Shown: piece by piece, positions 32,974 through 41,669 of the stretch | Numbering within the stretch: the stretch's first letter is position 1 | Layout: each line of letters begins with the position of its first letter | Assembly (NCBI GenBank): GCA_028819475.1 | Contig: JAPPLJ010000039.1 | Span: 1-64,000, forward strand | Source of the DNA: Rhodospirillaceae bacterium | GTDB taxonomy: Bacteria > Pseudomonadota > Alphaproteobacteria > Bin65 | DNA length: 64,000 nt | Direction: 5' to 3' | Notes under the pieces: generated by a model | Told to the model about the DNA's origin: nothing | The model's database searches: none | Seen by the model: only the letters and a program-made list of their open reading frames with translations | Made by a program: the position numbers and the translations under genes

Positions 32974-34161
32974 ATGACCAAAATCCTCAATCCGATTTCG
33001 CGCCGCCGCTTCGTCGCCGGCGCGGTGGGCACAGGCGCGGCCGTCGCCGCACCGGCCGTCCTGACCGGCGCACGGGCTGCCGGTGAATTCAAGATGGCCA
33101 CTTTTCTGGCGTTGAGCGGTCCGGCCTCGCTGTTCGGGCCGACGCAAACCGCCTGCGCCAAGCTGGCCATAGACCAGATCAACGCCGGCGGCGGCATCGG
33201 CGGCCGCAAGGTGACGGTCATCCCGGCCGACGGCGGCGCAACCCCGGCCGAGGCCGCCAAGGCGGCGATCCGGCTGATGCTGCGCGACAAGGTCGATCTC
33301 GTGCTCGGCTCGCACAACAGTGCGGTGCGCGAGGCGATCGTCGCGGCGCTCAAGGGCCGGGTGCCCTACGTCTACACGCCGCTCTACGAAGGCGGGGAAT
33401 GCAACCCCAACGTCTATGTGACGGCGGATACGCCCCAGCAGCAGGTCCAGCCCTCGATCTCCTGGCTGGCGAAAACCCTGGGCGCGAAGAGCTACTATCT
33501 GATCGGCAACGACTATGTCTGGCCGCACAAGACCAACGAGCAGGCGAAGAAATACATCGCGGCGGCCGGCGGCAAGGTGGTCGGCGAGGAATATCTCCCG
33601 CTTGGCGCGCCGAACAAGTTCGAGGATGCGGTGACACGGATCAAGGCGAAGAAGCCCGATCTCGTGGTCATCACCCTGGTCGGCGGCGACAATGTCAACT
33701 TCAACCGGACCTTCGCCGGCTTCGGCCTGGACAAGTCGATCAAGCGCGTCTCCTACCTGCTGGAGGAGCTGACCCTGTTCGGCATCGGCGCCGAGAACAG
33801 CGCCGGCCTGTACAGCGCGATGTCCTATTTCGTGAACGAGAAGAGCGAGCCCAACGCCAAGTTCAAGGCAGGCTTCGCCAAGGCCTTCGCGCCCAAGCCG
33901 CCGCCGCTCAGCATGCTCGGTGCAGACGTCTATTCCGGCGTCTACTGCGCCAAGGCGCTGGTCGAGAAGGCGGGCGGCACGAAGGATGCCGGCAAGCTGA
34001 TGGCAGCGGCGAATAACCTGCAATACAGGACCGCGACCGGGTCGGGCGTGATGACCAACCGGCACGTCGTCAAGGACATGTACCTTGCCGAGTGCAAGGG
34101 CACGAGCTTCGACATCGTCGAGAGCTTCAAGGCGGTGGCGCACGGCCAGACCTGCAGCTGA
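32974..34161 (+). CDS. ABC transporter substrate-binding protein, amide/urea type, Tat-exported
   Basis: 395 aa. The N-terminus NPISRRRFVAGAVGTGAAVAAPAVLTGARA is a twin-arginine signal (SRRRFV). The mature protein is a type-I binding protein closely similar in motifs to the AmiC-like protein upstream (RVPYVYTPLYEGGECNPNVY here, RLPYVYTPIFEGDAYEPGVF there). It should deliver an amide or urea-like ligand to the LivH/LivM-type permeases that follow. ATG 32974 has GGGAG eight bases upstream; an in-frame GTG at 32965 is less suitable. Confidence 0.9.
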   Translation: MTKILNPISRRRFVAGAVGTGAAVAAPAVLTGARAAGEFKMATFLALSGPASLFGPTQTACAKLAIDQINAGGGIGGRKVTVIPADGGATPAEAAKAAIRLMLRDKVDLVLGSHNSAVREAIVAALKGRVPYVYTPLYEGGECNPNVYVTADTPQQQVQPSISWLAKTLGAKSYYLIGNDYVWPHKTNEQAKKYIAAAGGKVVGEEYLPLGAPNKFEDAVTRIKAKKPDLVVITLVGGDNVNFNRTFAGFGLDKSIKRVSYLLEELTLFGIGAENSAGLYSAMSYFVNEKSEPNAKFKAGFAKAFAPKPPPLSMLGADVYSGVYCAKALVEKAGGTKDAGKLMAAANNLQYRTATGSGVMTNRHVVKDMYLAECKGTSFDIVESFKAVAHGQTCS

Positions 34162-34407
34162 TCCCGTTTCCGGTCTCGTCCGCGCCGGCACAGGCCGCCG
34201 GCGCGGGCGGGTGCCGGGATAACGGTCCTGCCCGAAAGGCCGGCGCCTTCCGCGTTTCCGGCTGTTTTGCCGTGACCGGCTCATGACAGGGCCGGTCCCG
34301 ATGCGGTAAGGAATGTCAGGCAGGGCGCCTGTTCGATCCATCGGTATGCCCGCCCGGAATGGCCGGGACGGCGACGATAGCGCCCCCAGCGCTGGAGGCC
34401 GTTTGAC

Positions 34408-35067
34408 ATGACCGAATTACCCGCCATCGGCCTTCCGGCGACCGATTCCGCGGTGATCGTCGTCGATATGCAGAATTCCTACCTGCACCCGGAAGGCGCC
34501 TTTGCACGGCTCTGGCCGGAAATGAATACGCCGCCCGAGTACGATCCGCAGCGCATGCGCCGGGCGATTCCCGGCTGCCGCCGGCTGATCGACGCTGCGC
34601 ATCGGGAGCAGGTTCCGGTCATCTATCTCAAATATGTCTACCGTCCGGACTATCGCGACGGCGGCGTTCTGATCCGGGAGGTCTGGCCGGCGCTCAAGGA
34701 CGCCAACTATGTGGCTGCCGGCACCTGGGAAGCCGAGATCGTCGAGGAGCTGACGCCGGCCGAAGGGGATTTCGTCGTCGAGAAATCCCGCTACAGCGGT
34801 TTCTACGCCACCCGCCTGGAAACCGTGCTCCGCAGTCTCGGCGCCTCGACCTTGTACATGTGCGGCGTCGGCACCAGGCACTGCGTCGAGAGCACGGCGC
34901 GCGACGCGCATATGCGCGACTACCGGGTGTTCGTCGTTTCGGATGCCACGGCGGATGTGGGCGAGGACATGGAGCAAAGCGTCTTCGCCAGTTTCTCGAT
35001 CGGGTTCGGCTGGGTCGTGAGCGGCGACGCGGTCATCAATTCCTGGCAGGCCGGCGGAAGTTCGTAG
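34408..35067 (+). CDS. Cysteine hydrolase, isochorismatase family
   Basis: 219 aa. The Asp-Lys-Cys triad of the family is present: Asp in VIVVDMQNSYL, Lys in VVEKSRYSGFYAT and Cys in GVGTRHCVESTARDA. It is most like the amidohydrolase branch (N-carbamoyl, biuret or ureidoacrylate hydrolases), which fits an operon dealing with amides. It may partly replace the disrupted amidase or act on a different amide in the same pathway; neither can be shown from sequence. A 246-bp gap without recognisable features separates it from the binding-protein gene. Confidence 0.88.
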   Translation: MTELPAIGLPATDSAVIVVDMQNSYLHPEGAFARLWPEMNTPPEYDPQRMRRAIPGCRRLIDAAHREQVPVIYLKYVYRPDYRDGGVLIREVWPALKDANYVAAGTWEAEIVEELTPAEGDFVVEKSRYSGFYATRLETVLRSLGASTLYMCGVGTRHCVESTARDAHMRDYRVFVVSDATADVGEDMEQSVFASFSIGFGWVVSGDAVINSWQAGGSS

Positions 35068-35142
35068 CGGCGGCCCGACCGGTCGCCGGCTGCCGCCGCC
35101 GCTTCTCTCGCAACCGCACCCGCGCCGGGAGCCCTGACGCCG

Positions 35143-35997
35143 ATGGATCCGATCCTCACCACCAACATCCTGAATGTGGTGTACGAGGTCTCCACCCTGG
35201 CCGTCGTCGTTCTCGGCCTCGCCGTCGTGTTCGGCCTGCTCGGGGTGATGAACCTCGCCCATGGCGAGTTCGTCATGATCGGCGCCTATTGCGCCTTCTT
35301 CGTCCAGGCCCAGAACCTGCCCTTCCTCGCCGCCGTGCCCCTGGCGCTCCTTGTCTGCGCCGTTCTCGGGCTGGTTGTCGAGCGGCTGCTCGTGCGGCCG
35401 CTCTACGCCCGTCCGTTCGATACGCTGCTGGCGACCTGGGGGCTGAGCATGCTGCTGCGCGAGGCCGTCGAGGCGGTCTACGGCCGGGGCTTCCGCAGCG
35501 TCGCCACGCCGCTGACCGGCAGCGTCGACGTGATCGGCGCGGACTATCCGTCCTACCGGTTGCTGCTCACGGTCGTCTCGATCGCGCTGGTCGCCGGGCT
35601 GGTCTGGTGGTTCGTACGCAGCGCCACCGGCCGGCGCATCCGCGCGGTGGTCAACAATCCGGAACTCGCCGGCTCGGTCGGCATCCCGGTCACGGGGCTG
35701 GCGCGCAACACCTTCGTGTTCGGCTGCTGTCTCGCCGCGCTCGCCGGCGTCATGCTGGCGCCGCTCCTGCCGGTCAATCCGACCCTGGGCCTGGACTTCA
35801 TCCTCAAATCCTTCTTCGTGCTCGTGGTCGGCGGGCTCGGCAGCCTGGTTGGCCTGATCTCCGGCTCCCGCGTCATCGGCGGCGTCGAGAGCGTCGTCAG
35901 CGCCTTCCTGGACCGGACCTACGGCTATACGACCGTGCTCATCATCGCGATCCTCTTCCTCTGGCTGCGCCCGAATGGCCTCTTTCCTCGGACATAG
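35143..35997 (+). CDS. ABC transporter permease, LivH/UrtB type
   Basis: 284 aa with eight or so hydrophobic helices and the family segments GVMNLAHGEFVMIGAY near the N-terminus and VVGGLGSLVGLISGSRVIGG near the C-terminus. It forms half of the membrane channel of the branched-chain amino acid/amide/urea uptake ABC family. Its end overlaps the start of the permease-ATPase fusion by 23 bp, so the two are translationally linked. Confidence 0.92.
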   Translation: MDPILTTNILNVVYEVSTLAVVVLGLAVVFGLLGVMNLAHGEFVMIGAYCAFFVQAQNLPFLAAVPLALLVCAVLGLVVERLLVRPLYARPFDTLLATWGLSMLLREAVEAVYGRGFRSVATPLTGSVDVIGADYPSYRLLLTVVSIALVAGLVWWFVRSATGRRIRAVVNNPELAGSVGIPVTGLARNTFVFGCCLAALAGVMLAPLLPVNPTLGLDFILKSFFVLVVGGLGSLVGLISGSRVIGGVESVVSAFLDRTYGYTTVLIIAILFLWLRPNGLFPRT

Positions 35998-37720
35998 CGC
36001 GGCCCTGGTCGCGGCGCTCGCCGTGCTGCCCCAGTTGGTCGGGGAATTCTGGGCCTACACGCTGGCGCTGTACTTTCTCTACGCCATCGCGTCGCTCGGC
36101 ATCGGCCTGTGCTGGGGCCAGGCCGGTTTCCTGCCGCTCGGCCAGGCCATGTTCTTCGGGCTGGCGGCCTATCTCTCCGGCCTCTCGCTGATCCATTTCA
36201 AGGACAGCTGGCTGCTCCTGCTCCTGCTGCCGGGAGCGGCGCTGGCGCCGGGCCTGCTGGCCTACGGCATCGGCCTGCTGGTGTTCCGCGGGCGGACGCT
36301 GAGCGGCCCGTTCTTTGCCATGATCACGCTGGCGCTCACCCTGCTCGCCTTCCAGATCGCGAACAGCTGGAACGACGTCACCGGCGGCTTCAACGGACTC
36401 AAGAACATCCCCGGCCTCCCCGGGTTGAGCGATTTTACCGACCTCTACTACATTTCGGCAGTTGCGCTGGCAGTCTGTCTCCTCGGCGTCGCCTGGCTGC
36501 GCCGCGCGCCGGCCGGGGTCGTCTGGCGGGCGGTCGCCCAGAACGAGCAGCGGGTGCGCTTCTGCGGCTTCGCGGTGCAGAACGTGAAGGCCGCCGTGTT
36601 CGGCCTGAGCGGTGTGCTCGCCGGCATCGGCGGCGCCCTCTATGCGCCCCAGCAAAACCTGGTTACGCCGCAGCTTTGCGGTTTTCTCCTGTCCGCCGAT
36701 CTGGTGATCTGGGCGGCGGTCGGCGGGCGGGCGACGCTCTACGGTCCGGTCGTCGGCGCCGTCCTGATCGGCATCCTGACCGCCGACCTGCGCGACGAGA
36801 TCAGCTATTGGGAGGTCATCCTCGCCACCATCTTCATTATCGTCGTACTGTATTTCCGGCAGGGTCTCATGGGCTTCGTCGAGCCGCGGTTCGAGCGGCT
36901 CCGGCGCCGCCGCACCGACCGCACTCTCGACAGCCCGGCCCGCCCCGAAGCCTCCGGCGATACTAGGTTTGCCGACACGGGGTTTGCCCTCGACGAGGTC
37001 CGCGTCCGCATGGGTTCGGTGAACATCCTGGAAGGGCTGGACCTGGAAATCGACCGCGCCGGCATCTATTGCCTGATCGGACCGAACGGCGCGGGCAAGA
37101 CATCCTGCTTCAACGCGATGACCGGAGAATTGCCGGTGCGCAGCGGTCATATCCGCATCTTCGGCAAGGCGCGCACCGGAACGGCGGCCGACCTGCTGAG
37201 CCGCATCGGCGTCGGGCGCAAGTTCCAGGCCCCCAGCCTGTTCCCCGACCTGACCGTGGCGGAGAATTTCAATATCGGCCTGTGGGGTGGACGGGCGCGG
37301 CGGCGCGACCTGGTCCGCATGGGCAGCCACCGCTGGTCCAGCGCCATCCTGCGCGAGGCGCAGAGCCGCTTTCCGTTCCTCGCCGAAGAGGACCGCCGGG
37401 CCGGCGACCTCTCCCACGGCCAGCGCCAGATCCTGGAACTGGTCATGGTCCTGATCGCGGAGCCGCGGCTTCTCCTGCTCGACGAGCCGTCGGCCGGCCT
37501 CTCGCCGACCGAGACCCAGGACGTGATCGAAGCCGTCCGCTGGGTCAGCGGGCGGTTGAACGCCTGCACGGTGATCGTCGAACACGACATGACGTTCGTG
37601 CGCGAACTGGCCGACCGGATATTCGTTCTGCACCAGGGCCGGCTGCTGGCGTCGGGCACGGTCGCGGAAATCCAGGCGGACGAGCGGGTCCGTGCCGTAT
37701 ATGTCGGGGCTTCGGCATGA
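35975..37720 (+). CDS. Fused ABC permease (LivM-like) and ATPase (LivG-like)
   Basis: 581 aa. Residues 1 to about 315 are a LivM/UrtC-type permease (GLCWGQAGFLPLGQAMFFGL, GLSGVLAGIGGALYAP). Residues about 335-581 are an ABC ATPase with Walker A GPNGAGKT (369-376), signature DLSHGQRQ and Walker B LLLLDEPSAGL. In most operons of this type these are two genes (livM and livG, or urtC and urtD). The sequence runs through without a stop, joined by a charged linker (RLRRRRTDRTLDSPARPEAS). Energises uptake together with the LivF-like ATPase next to it. Confidence 0.93.
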   Translation: MASFLGHSAALVAALAVLPQLVGEFWAYTLALYFLYAIASLGIGLCWGQAGFLPLGQAMFFGLAAYLSGLSLIHFKDSWLLLLLLPGAALAPGLLAYGIGLLVFRGRTLSGPFFAMITLALTLLAFQIANSWNDVTGGFNGLKNIPGLPGLSDFTDLYYISAVALAVCLLGVAWLRRAPAGVVWRAVAQNEQRVRFCGFAVQNVKAAVFGLSGVLAGIGGALYAPQQNLVTPQLCGFLLSADLVIWAAVGGRATLYGPVVGAVLIGILTADLRDEISYWEVILATIFIIVVLYFRQGLMGFVEPRFERLRRRRTDRTLDSPARPEASGDTRFADTGFALDEVRVRMGSVNILEGLDLEIDRAGIYCLIGPNGAGKTSCFNAMTGELPVRSGHIRIFGKARTGTAADLLSRIGVGRKFQAPSLFPDLTVAENFNIGLWGGRARRRDLVRMGSHRWSSAILREAQSRFPFLAEEDRRAGDLSHGQRQILELVMVLIAEPRLLLLDEPSAGLSPTETQDVIEAVRWVSGRLNACTVIVEHDMTFVRELADRIFVLHQGRLLASGTVAEIQADERVRAVYVGASA

Positions 37721-38424
37721 CCGGGGATTCGGGCGGGCCGTTGTTTTCTTTCTCCGGCGTGACCGGCGGCTACGGCGCGACGACCGTCGTCCGGTCGGTC
37801 GGCGGCGCGGTCTCGGCAGGCGAGGCCTGCTGCGTGCTCGGCCGCAACGGCGTCGGCAAGACGACGCTGATGCGCCTGCTCACCGGGCACCTGCCGCTTC
37901 AGTCAGGCTCGGTATCGTTCGACGGGCAACCGCTGGACGGGCTGGCGCCCGACCGGCGCCACGATCTGGGCCTGATCTATTGCCCTCAAGAGCGGCCGGT
38001 GTTCGACAATCTGTCGGTCCGGGAGAACCTGACGCTGATGTCTTCGGCCGAAGTCGAAGGCCGCTACGCTCCCTACTTTGCCGCCTTTCCGATCCTCGAA
38101 GCCCGTATGACCCAGTCGGCTGGGACATTGAGCGGCGGCGAACGGAAAATCCTGTCTTTCGTGCGCGGCGTCGCCGAACCCGGGCGGCTGCTTCTGCTCG
38201 ACGAGCCGAGCGAAGGCGTGCAACAGGAAAATGTCGAACGCATGGCCGGCTTCCTGCTCGAGGCCAAGGCCGAGGGCCGGGGGTTGCTGATCGTCGAACA
38301 GAATCTCGCCTTCGCGCTCGACATCGCCGACCGGGTGATCGTTATGGACCACGGCGAGGTCGTGCTCGCCGGCGCCGCGGCCGACATGACTGAGGCGACC
38401 CTGGCGGCGCATATGCATGTGTGA
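37717..38424 (+). CDS. ABC transporter ATPase, LivF/UrtE type
   Basis: 235 aa. Walker A GRNGVGKTT, ABC signature TLSGGERK, Walker B LLLLDEPSEG and a terminal VEQNLAFALDIADR with the switch region. It is the second ATPase of the transporter. The ATG overlaps the TGA of the preceding fusion gene (ATGA, 37717-37720). Last gene of the amide/urea-type operon; it is convergent with the KamA-like gene, with a long palindrome between them. Confidence 0.93.
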   Translation: MTGDSGGPLFSFSGVTGGYGATTVVRSVGGAVSAGEACCVLGRNGVGKTTLMRLLTGHLPLQSGSVSFDGQPLDGLAPDRRHDLGLIYCPQERPVFDNLSVRENLTLMSSAEVEGRYAPYFAAFPILEARMTQSAGTLSGGERKILSFVRGVAEPGRLLLLDEPSEGVQQENVERMAGFLLEAKAEGRGLLIVEQNLAFALDIADRVIVMDHGEVVLAGAAADMTEATLAAHMHV

Positions 38425-38495
38425 TGCGGGCCAATGGCGACCGGGCCGGAACTGAGATCCGCCCTCCGGGAAGCATCGGGCCATCGACCGGCATT

Positions 38496-38524
38496 GTAGG
38501 GGAGGGTTTGAAACCCTCCCCTAC
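38496..38524. terminator. Perfect palindrome between convergent genes
   Basis: GTAGGGGAGGGTTT and AAACCCTCCCCTAC are perfect 14-bp arms around a single G. It lies between the 3' ends of the LivF-like and KamA-like genes. There is no U-run on either side, so termination would be by structure; the same type of palindrome is a common intergenic repeat in alphaproteobacteria. Confidence 0.55.
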
Positions 38525-38605
38525 GCCCCGGTGGCGGTCCGGGACCGAATCAGGGCCGCAGCTCGGGGCGAAACCCGGTTGTCGGGCTTCTGAATTGCCG
38601 CGAAC

Positions 38606-40003
38606 CTACCCCGTCATCGCGCGCAGGCCGTCCTCGAAGAAGAAGGAATCCTCGCCGAAGGCCGGCTTCAGGCCGTCGAGCCAGGTTGCCTGCGGGTCGA
38701 ATTTCGCGAAGAAGGGCCGGCCGACCCAGTCGGGATCGCGGCCCTGCAGGAAGCGCAGCACGAAGACCTTCTCGCCGCCGACCTCCTGGACGCCCAGAAC
38801 CTCGACCTTGCCCGGCGTCGCGCTCATGCTCGGGCCGCGCACGGTGCGGGCGAGGCCTGAGACCTGCTCCACCGCGCCCCGGAAGACCTCCCAGCAGCGC
38901 ACCAGCGGCACCTCGAAATACCGTTTCGCGCCGGTGTCGCGCTCCACGAACATGTAATAGGGGATGATGCCGAGGCGGACCTGCTCGCGCCACAAGCGCG
39001 CCCAGATGTCGGGATCGTTGTTGATATGGGCGAGCAAGGGCGCCTGGCCGCGGATGACCGCGCCGGTATCGCGGATCCGGCGGATCGCTTCGCGCACCAC
39101 GTTGGTCTGCAACTCCTGCCAGTGGTTGAAATGCGCCATGATCGCGACATGGCGGCCCGACCGCACGATATCCTCGAGCAGCCGCAGCATGCCGTCCGCA
39201 TCCTCGTCGTGGACGAAGCGGTGCGGCCAGAAAGTGAGCGCCTTGGTGCCGATCCGGATGTTCTGGACATGCTCCAGCGCCGGATCGTCGATGAAGGGCC
39301 GGAGATAGCCTTCCATCACCCGGGTCTTCATGATCATGGGATCGCCGCCGGTCATCAGCAGGTCCGAGACGTCCGGGTGGGCGGCGAGATAGCGGTGCAG
39401 GCCTTCGGCGTCCTTGGACGAGATTTTCAGCTCCTTGTCGCCGACGAACTGGGCCCAGCGGAAACAGAAGGTGCAATAGGCGTGGCAGGTCTGCCCCTGG
39501 CTCGGGAAGAACAGCACGGTCTCGCGGTATTTGTGCTGCAGTCCCTCGAAGACCTCGTCCTCCTCGCTGGGAATGTTGAACTCCCTCTGGCCGGCCGGAT
39601 GGGGATTGAGGCCGCCGCGAATCTCGGCCGCCGCCAGATCGATCTCATGCTTCGACGCCCCGCGCAGCTGAAGGTCGGCGATCCGGCGGAATTCCGCCTC
39701 GCCCAGCATCTCCCGTTGCGGAAATACCAGCTGGTAGATCGGGTCGTCGGGAATCCTGTCCCAGTCGATCAGGTGTTCGATGACATAGCGGTTGGTGCGG
39801 AACGGGAGCACCGAACTGACGACGCGCATGGCGAACAGGTCGTCATCCGACACATTGCCGAATTGGGTGACGGAATCGAGGTCCCTTGCAGTCAATGCCC
39901 GAAACTTGCCGGGCGGCGGCTCGATGACCCCGGCCGCAAGCGAAGGGCCGAATTTCGCCAATGCTGGATCCTGGGCCGGACTTGGAATTGTCTGAACATT
40001 CAT
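38606..40003 (-). CDS. KamA family radical SAM protein (lysine 2,3-aminomutase-like)
   Basis: 465 aa. The radical-SAM cluster motif is Cys173, Cys177 and Cys180 in TCHAYCTFCFRW. DLLMTGGDPMIM matches the SAM-contacting GGDP of the family. A lysine in SATPGKVEVLG lies where KamA enzymes hold PLP, but the usual Gly-rich loop (PGGGGK) is shortened. It is slightly longer than typical KamA, with an extended N-terminus. The start is chosen at 40003 because AGGAG lies nine bases upstream; ATG 40009 would have only three. Substrate may be lysine or another amino acid. Confidence 0.85.
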   Translation of the reverse strand: MNVQTIPSPAQDPALAKFGPSLAAGVIEPPPGKFRALTARDLDSVTQFGNVSDDDLFAMRVVSSVLPFRTNRYVIEHLIDWDRIPDDPIYQLVFPQREMLGEAEFRRIADLQLRGASKHEIDLAAAEIRGGLNPHPAGQREFNIPSEEDEVFEGLQHKYRETVLFFPSQGQTCHAYCTFCFRWAQFVGDKELKISSKDAEGLHRYLAAHPDVSDLLMTGGDPMIMKTRVMEGYLRPFIDDPALEHVQNIRIGTKALTFWPHRFVHDEDADGMLRLLEDIVRSGRHVAIMAHFNHWQELQTNVVREAIRRIRDTGAVIRGQAPLLAHINNDPDIWARLWREQVRLGIIPYYMFVERDTGAKRYFEVPLVRCWEVFRGAVEQVSGLARTVRGPSMSATPGKVEVLGVQEVGGEKVFVLRFLQGRDPDWVGRPFFAKFDPQATWLDGLKPAFGEDSFFFEDGLRAMTG

Positions 40004-40326
40004 TCCCATTGTCTCCTTCGTCAAACAACGTGCGCCTGCGAACCCGCGCGAGCGCGAGCGGCCGAGAGCCGTGTCCGGCTCCGACGAGTCGGACCGATTG
40101 CAATCTCATCAGCCGCCCGGAAATTTGCCGCCCCCACGGCGCTCGTCCGTTCCGTGGCGTCGGCTACGGAACGGACGGGCCGGTAGAGTATCGGGGGCTA
40201 CCGGGCCCGTATGCCGGCGGACGACCGAATATGGCCGCGTTTGCGTCGCGGTCGCCGTCCGCTTTTGCCTGCACCGCCGGCGTCCAACCGGAACGCCGGG
40301 ATGCAGGCCCCATTATAGTCCCAAAA
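40004..40326. other. Intergenic region with hairpin, KamA-like upstream region
   Basis: A 323-bp gap on the 5' side of the KamA-like gene and the 3' side of the orphan TRAP binding-protein gene. It contains a perfect 12-bp inverted repeat with a 10-nt loop at 40144-40177 (CGTCCGTTCCGT and ACGGAACGGACG), with no U-run. I see no open reading frame of quality and no riboswitch that I can recognise. Confidence 0.5.
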
Positions 40327-41385
40327 TTACTTTTTCGCCAATTGCTTCAGCACTTCGGCATCGACGGCCGTCGTTTGCGATTTATAGAACGCCATCGCGG
40401 CCTTGCCGTCGACGCCCATCGCGTTGATCGACTTGATCCAGTCGGCGAACAGCGGCGCCCAGGCCTTGCGGAACTTCGCCATTTCCGCTTCAGGCATTGT
40501 GTGAACCTTGCGCGTGGTCAGGAAGCTCTTGAGCGTTTTCGCTTTCGATGCATCCCACGACAAGCTGCGCCGGCCCAGATTTTCGCCGGACAGGCTCCAG
40601 ATGATCTTCTGGTCCTGCTCGGGGATCGTGTCCCACTTCTTCTTGTTCCAGAAGGTCGAGAAGGTGGCGCCGAACCAGCCTTCCGGAATTTCGGTGGCGG
40701 ACTTGGCGTATTTGTCGATCTTGAAGGCGAGCAGGTCGTCGGGGGTCAGGCCGACGAAGGCGTCGACCACGCCCTTCGAGACGATCGGGTAGATGCGCAC
40801 CGCCGGGCCGGGCACGATGTTGGCGCCGGACAGTTTCAGCGCCTGCGCCGGGATCGACGGCAGGGTCCAGACTTTGATCGTCTTCAGCGACGCCACCGAC
40901 ACAAGCGGCGTGTCGGACATCGAATACCACAGGCCGTCGGGCGCGCCGAAATATCCGACCATTTCGAGGTCTTTGTAGTTCGCCTTGTCCTTGAAGAATT
41001 TCTGGTACATCCGCCACAAGGCGACCGCGCGACCGACGCCGGTGACGGCCATCTGCGGATGGATGCTGATCTGGGTCGACGGCACCAGCTTGCGCAGGAA
41101 CGCGTTGAATACGAAGGCGCCGTCGGCGGTGCCCTTCTGCACCATCACCATCTGGAGCGGCGGCGGTGCCAGCCGGCAGGCCGGCACGAAGCGGATCGAG
41201 ACCCGGCCTTCCGTCGCTTTCTCGATTTCCTTGGTCCAGGGCTGAAGTATGCCGTGGCTGATCACATGCTTCGGCGTCACGAAGCTGCAGAACAACAATT
41301 TGGTCTTGGCCTGCGCCGGCGCGGCCGCAAGGCCGAATGCAGCAGCGGCCGCCGCCAGAACGCCGGCCCGCACGAAATTCTTCAT
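40327..41385 (-). CDS. TRAP transporter solute-binding protein, orphan
   Basis: 352 aa with a Sec signal peptide (GVLAAAAAAFGLAAAPAQA). The DctP-type fold is seen in FVTPKHVISHGILQPWTKEIEKATEGRV, and VPGPAVRIYPIVSKGVVDAFVG is the ligand-contact region. No permease genes are adjacent, so it must pair with a membrane component elsewhere. ATG 41385 is preceded by AAGGAAG at short spacing; the longer open frame adds only charged residues. Confidence 0.9.
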   Translation of the reverse strand: MKNFVRAGVLAAAAAAFGLAAAPAQAKTKLLFCSFVTPKHVISHGILQPWTKEIEKATEGRVSIRFVPACRLAPPPLQMVMVQKGTADGAFVFNAFLRKLVPSTQISIHPQMAVTGVGRAVALWRMYQKFFKDKANYKDLEMVGYFGAPDGLWYSMSDTPLVSVASLKTIKVWTLPSIPAQALKLSGANIVPGPAVRIYPIVSKGVVDAFVGLTPDDLLAFKIDKYAKSATEIPEGWFGATFSTFWNKKKWDTIPEQDQKIIWSLSGENLGRRSLSWDASKAKTLKSFLTTRKVHTMPEAEMAKFRKAWAPLFADWIKSINAMGVDGKAAMAFYKSQTTAVDAEVLKQLAKK

Positions 41386-41508
41386 GGGTCTTCCTTTCCG
41401 TCTTGTCTCGATCATCCGTCGAGAATTCCCGCCCTATGTTCGCCGCTGGATGCGCATCCGTCAACCGAACGTTGATTTGACAACGATACCGGTTTCGCGG
41501 CGCCAACG

Positions 41509-41534
41509 CTTGATCCGCGGCGGTTCGCCCGGCA
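41509..41534 (+). repeat. 26-bp direct repeat, copy A
   Basis: The 26 bases starting CTTGATCCGCGGCGGTTC are repeated exactly and in the same orientation at 50623-50648. The two copies bracket the caspase-like/OmpA/protease cluster and element 2. Probably an intergenic repeat family, possibly the scar of an insertion. Confidence 0.7.
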
Positions 41535-41549
41535 CTTTGCTTGGACGAT

Positions 41550-41640
41550 GTTCGGCCCGACCCACTGCCCGACGGCGCGTCATGGTACCAGTCGTGCCAA
41601 CAGTCCTTCACCCATTCATGAACATTGCCTGAGGAGGTGA
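41550..41640 (-). pseudogene. Relic of a formylglycine-generating-enzyme (SUMF1) type domain
   Basis: Read on the reverse strand, this stretch encodes SGNVHEWVKDCWHDWYHDAP, unmistakably the GNVWEWxxDCWHxxYxxAP block of the FGE-sulfatase domain family. No complete domain or start surrounds it, and the frame differs from that of the caspase-like gene ending at 41670. It is taken as the remains of a gene or of the lost C-terminal part of the neighbouring protein. Extent is approximate. Confidence 0.7.
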
Positions 41641-41669
41641 GATTCTCGATGGGGCCACAGCCGAGATTC

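Noticed and set aside
41550-41640. Intact formylglycine-generating enzyme serving the two sulfatases
   Set aside because: Only one conserved block survives, without start, length or the remaining motifs.
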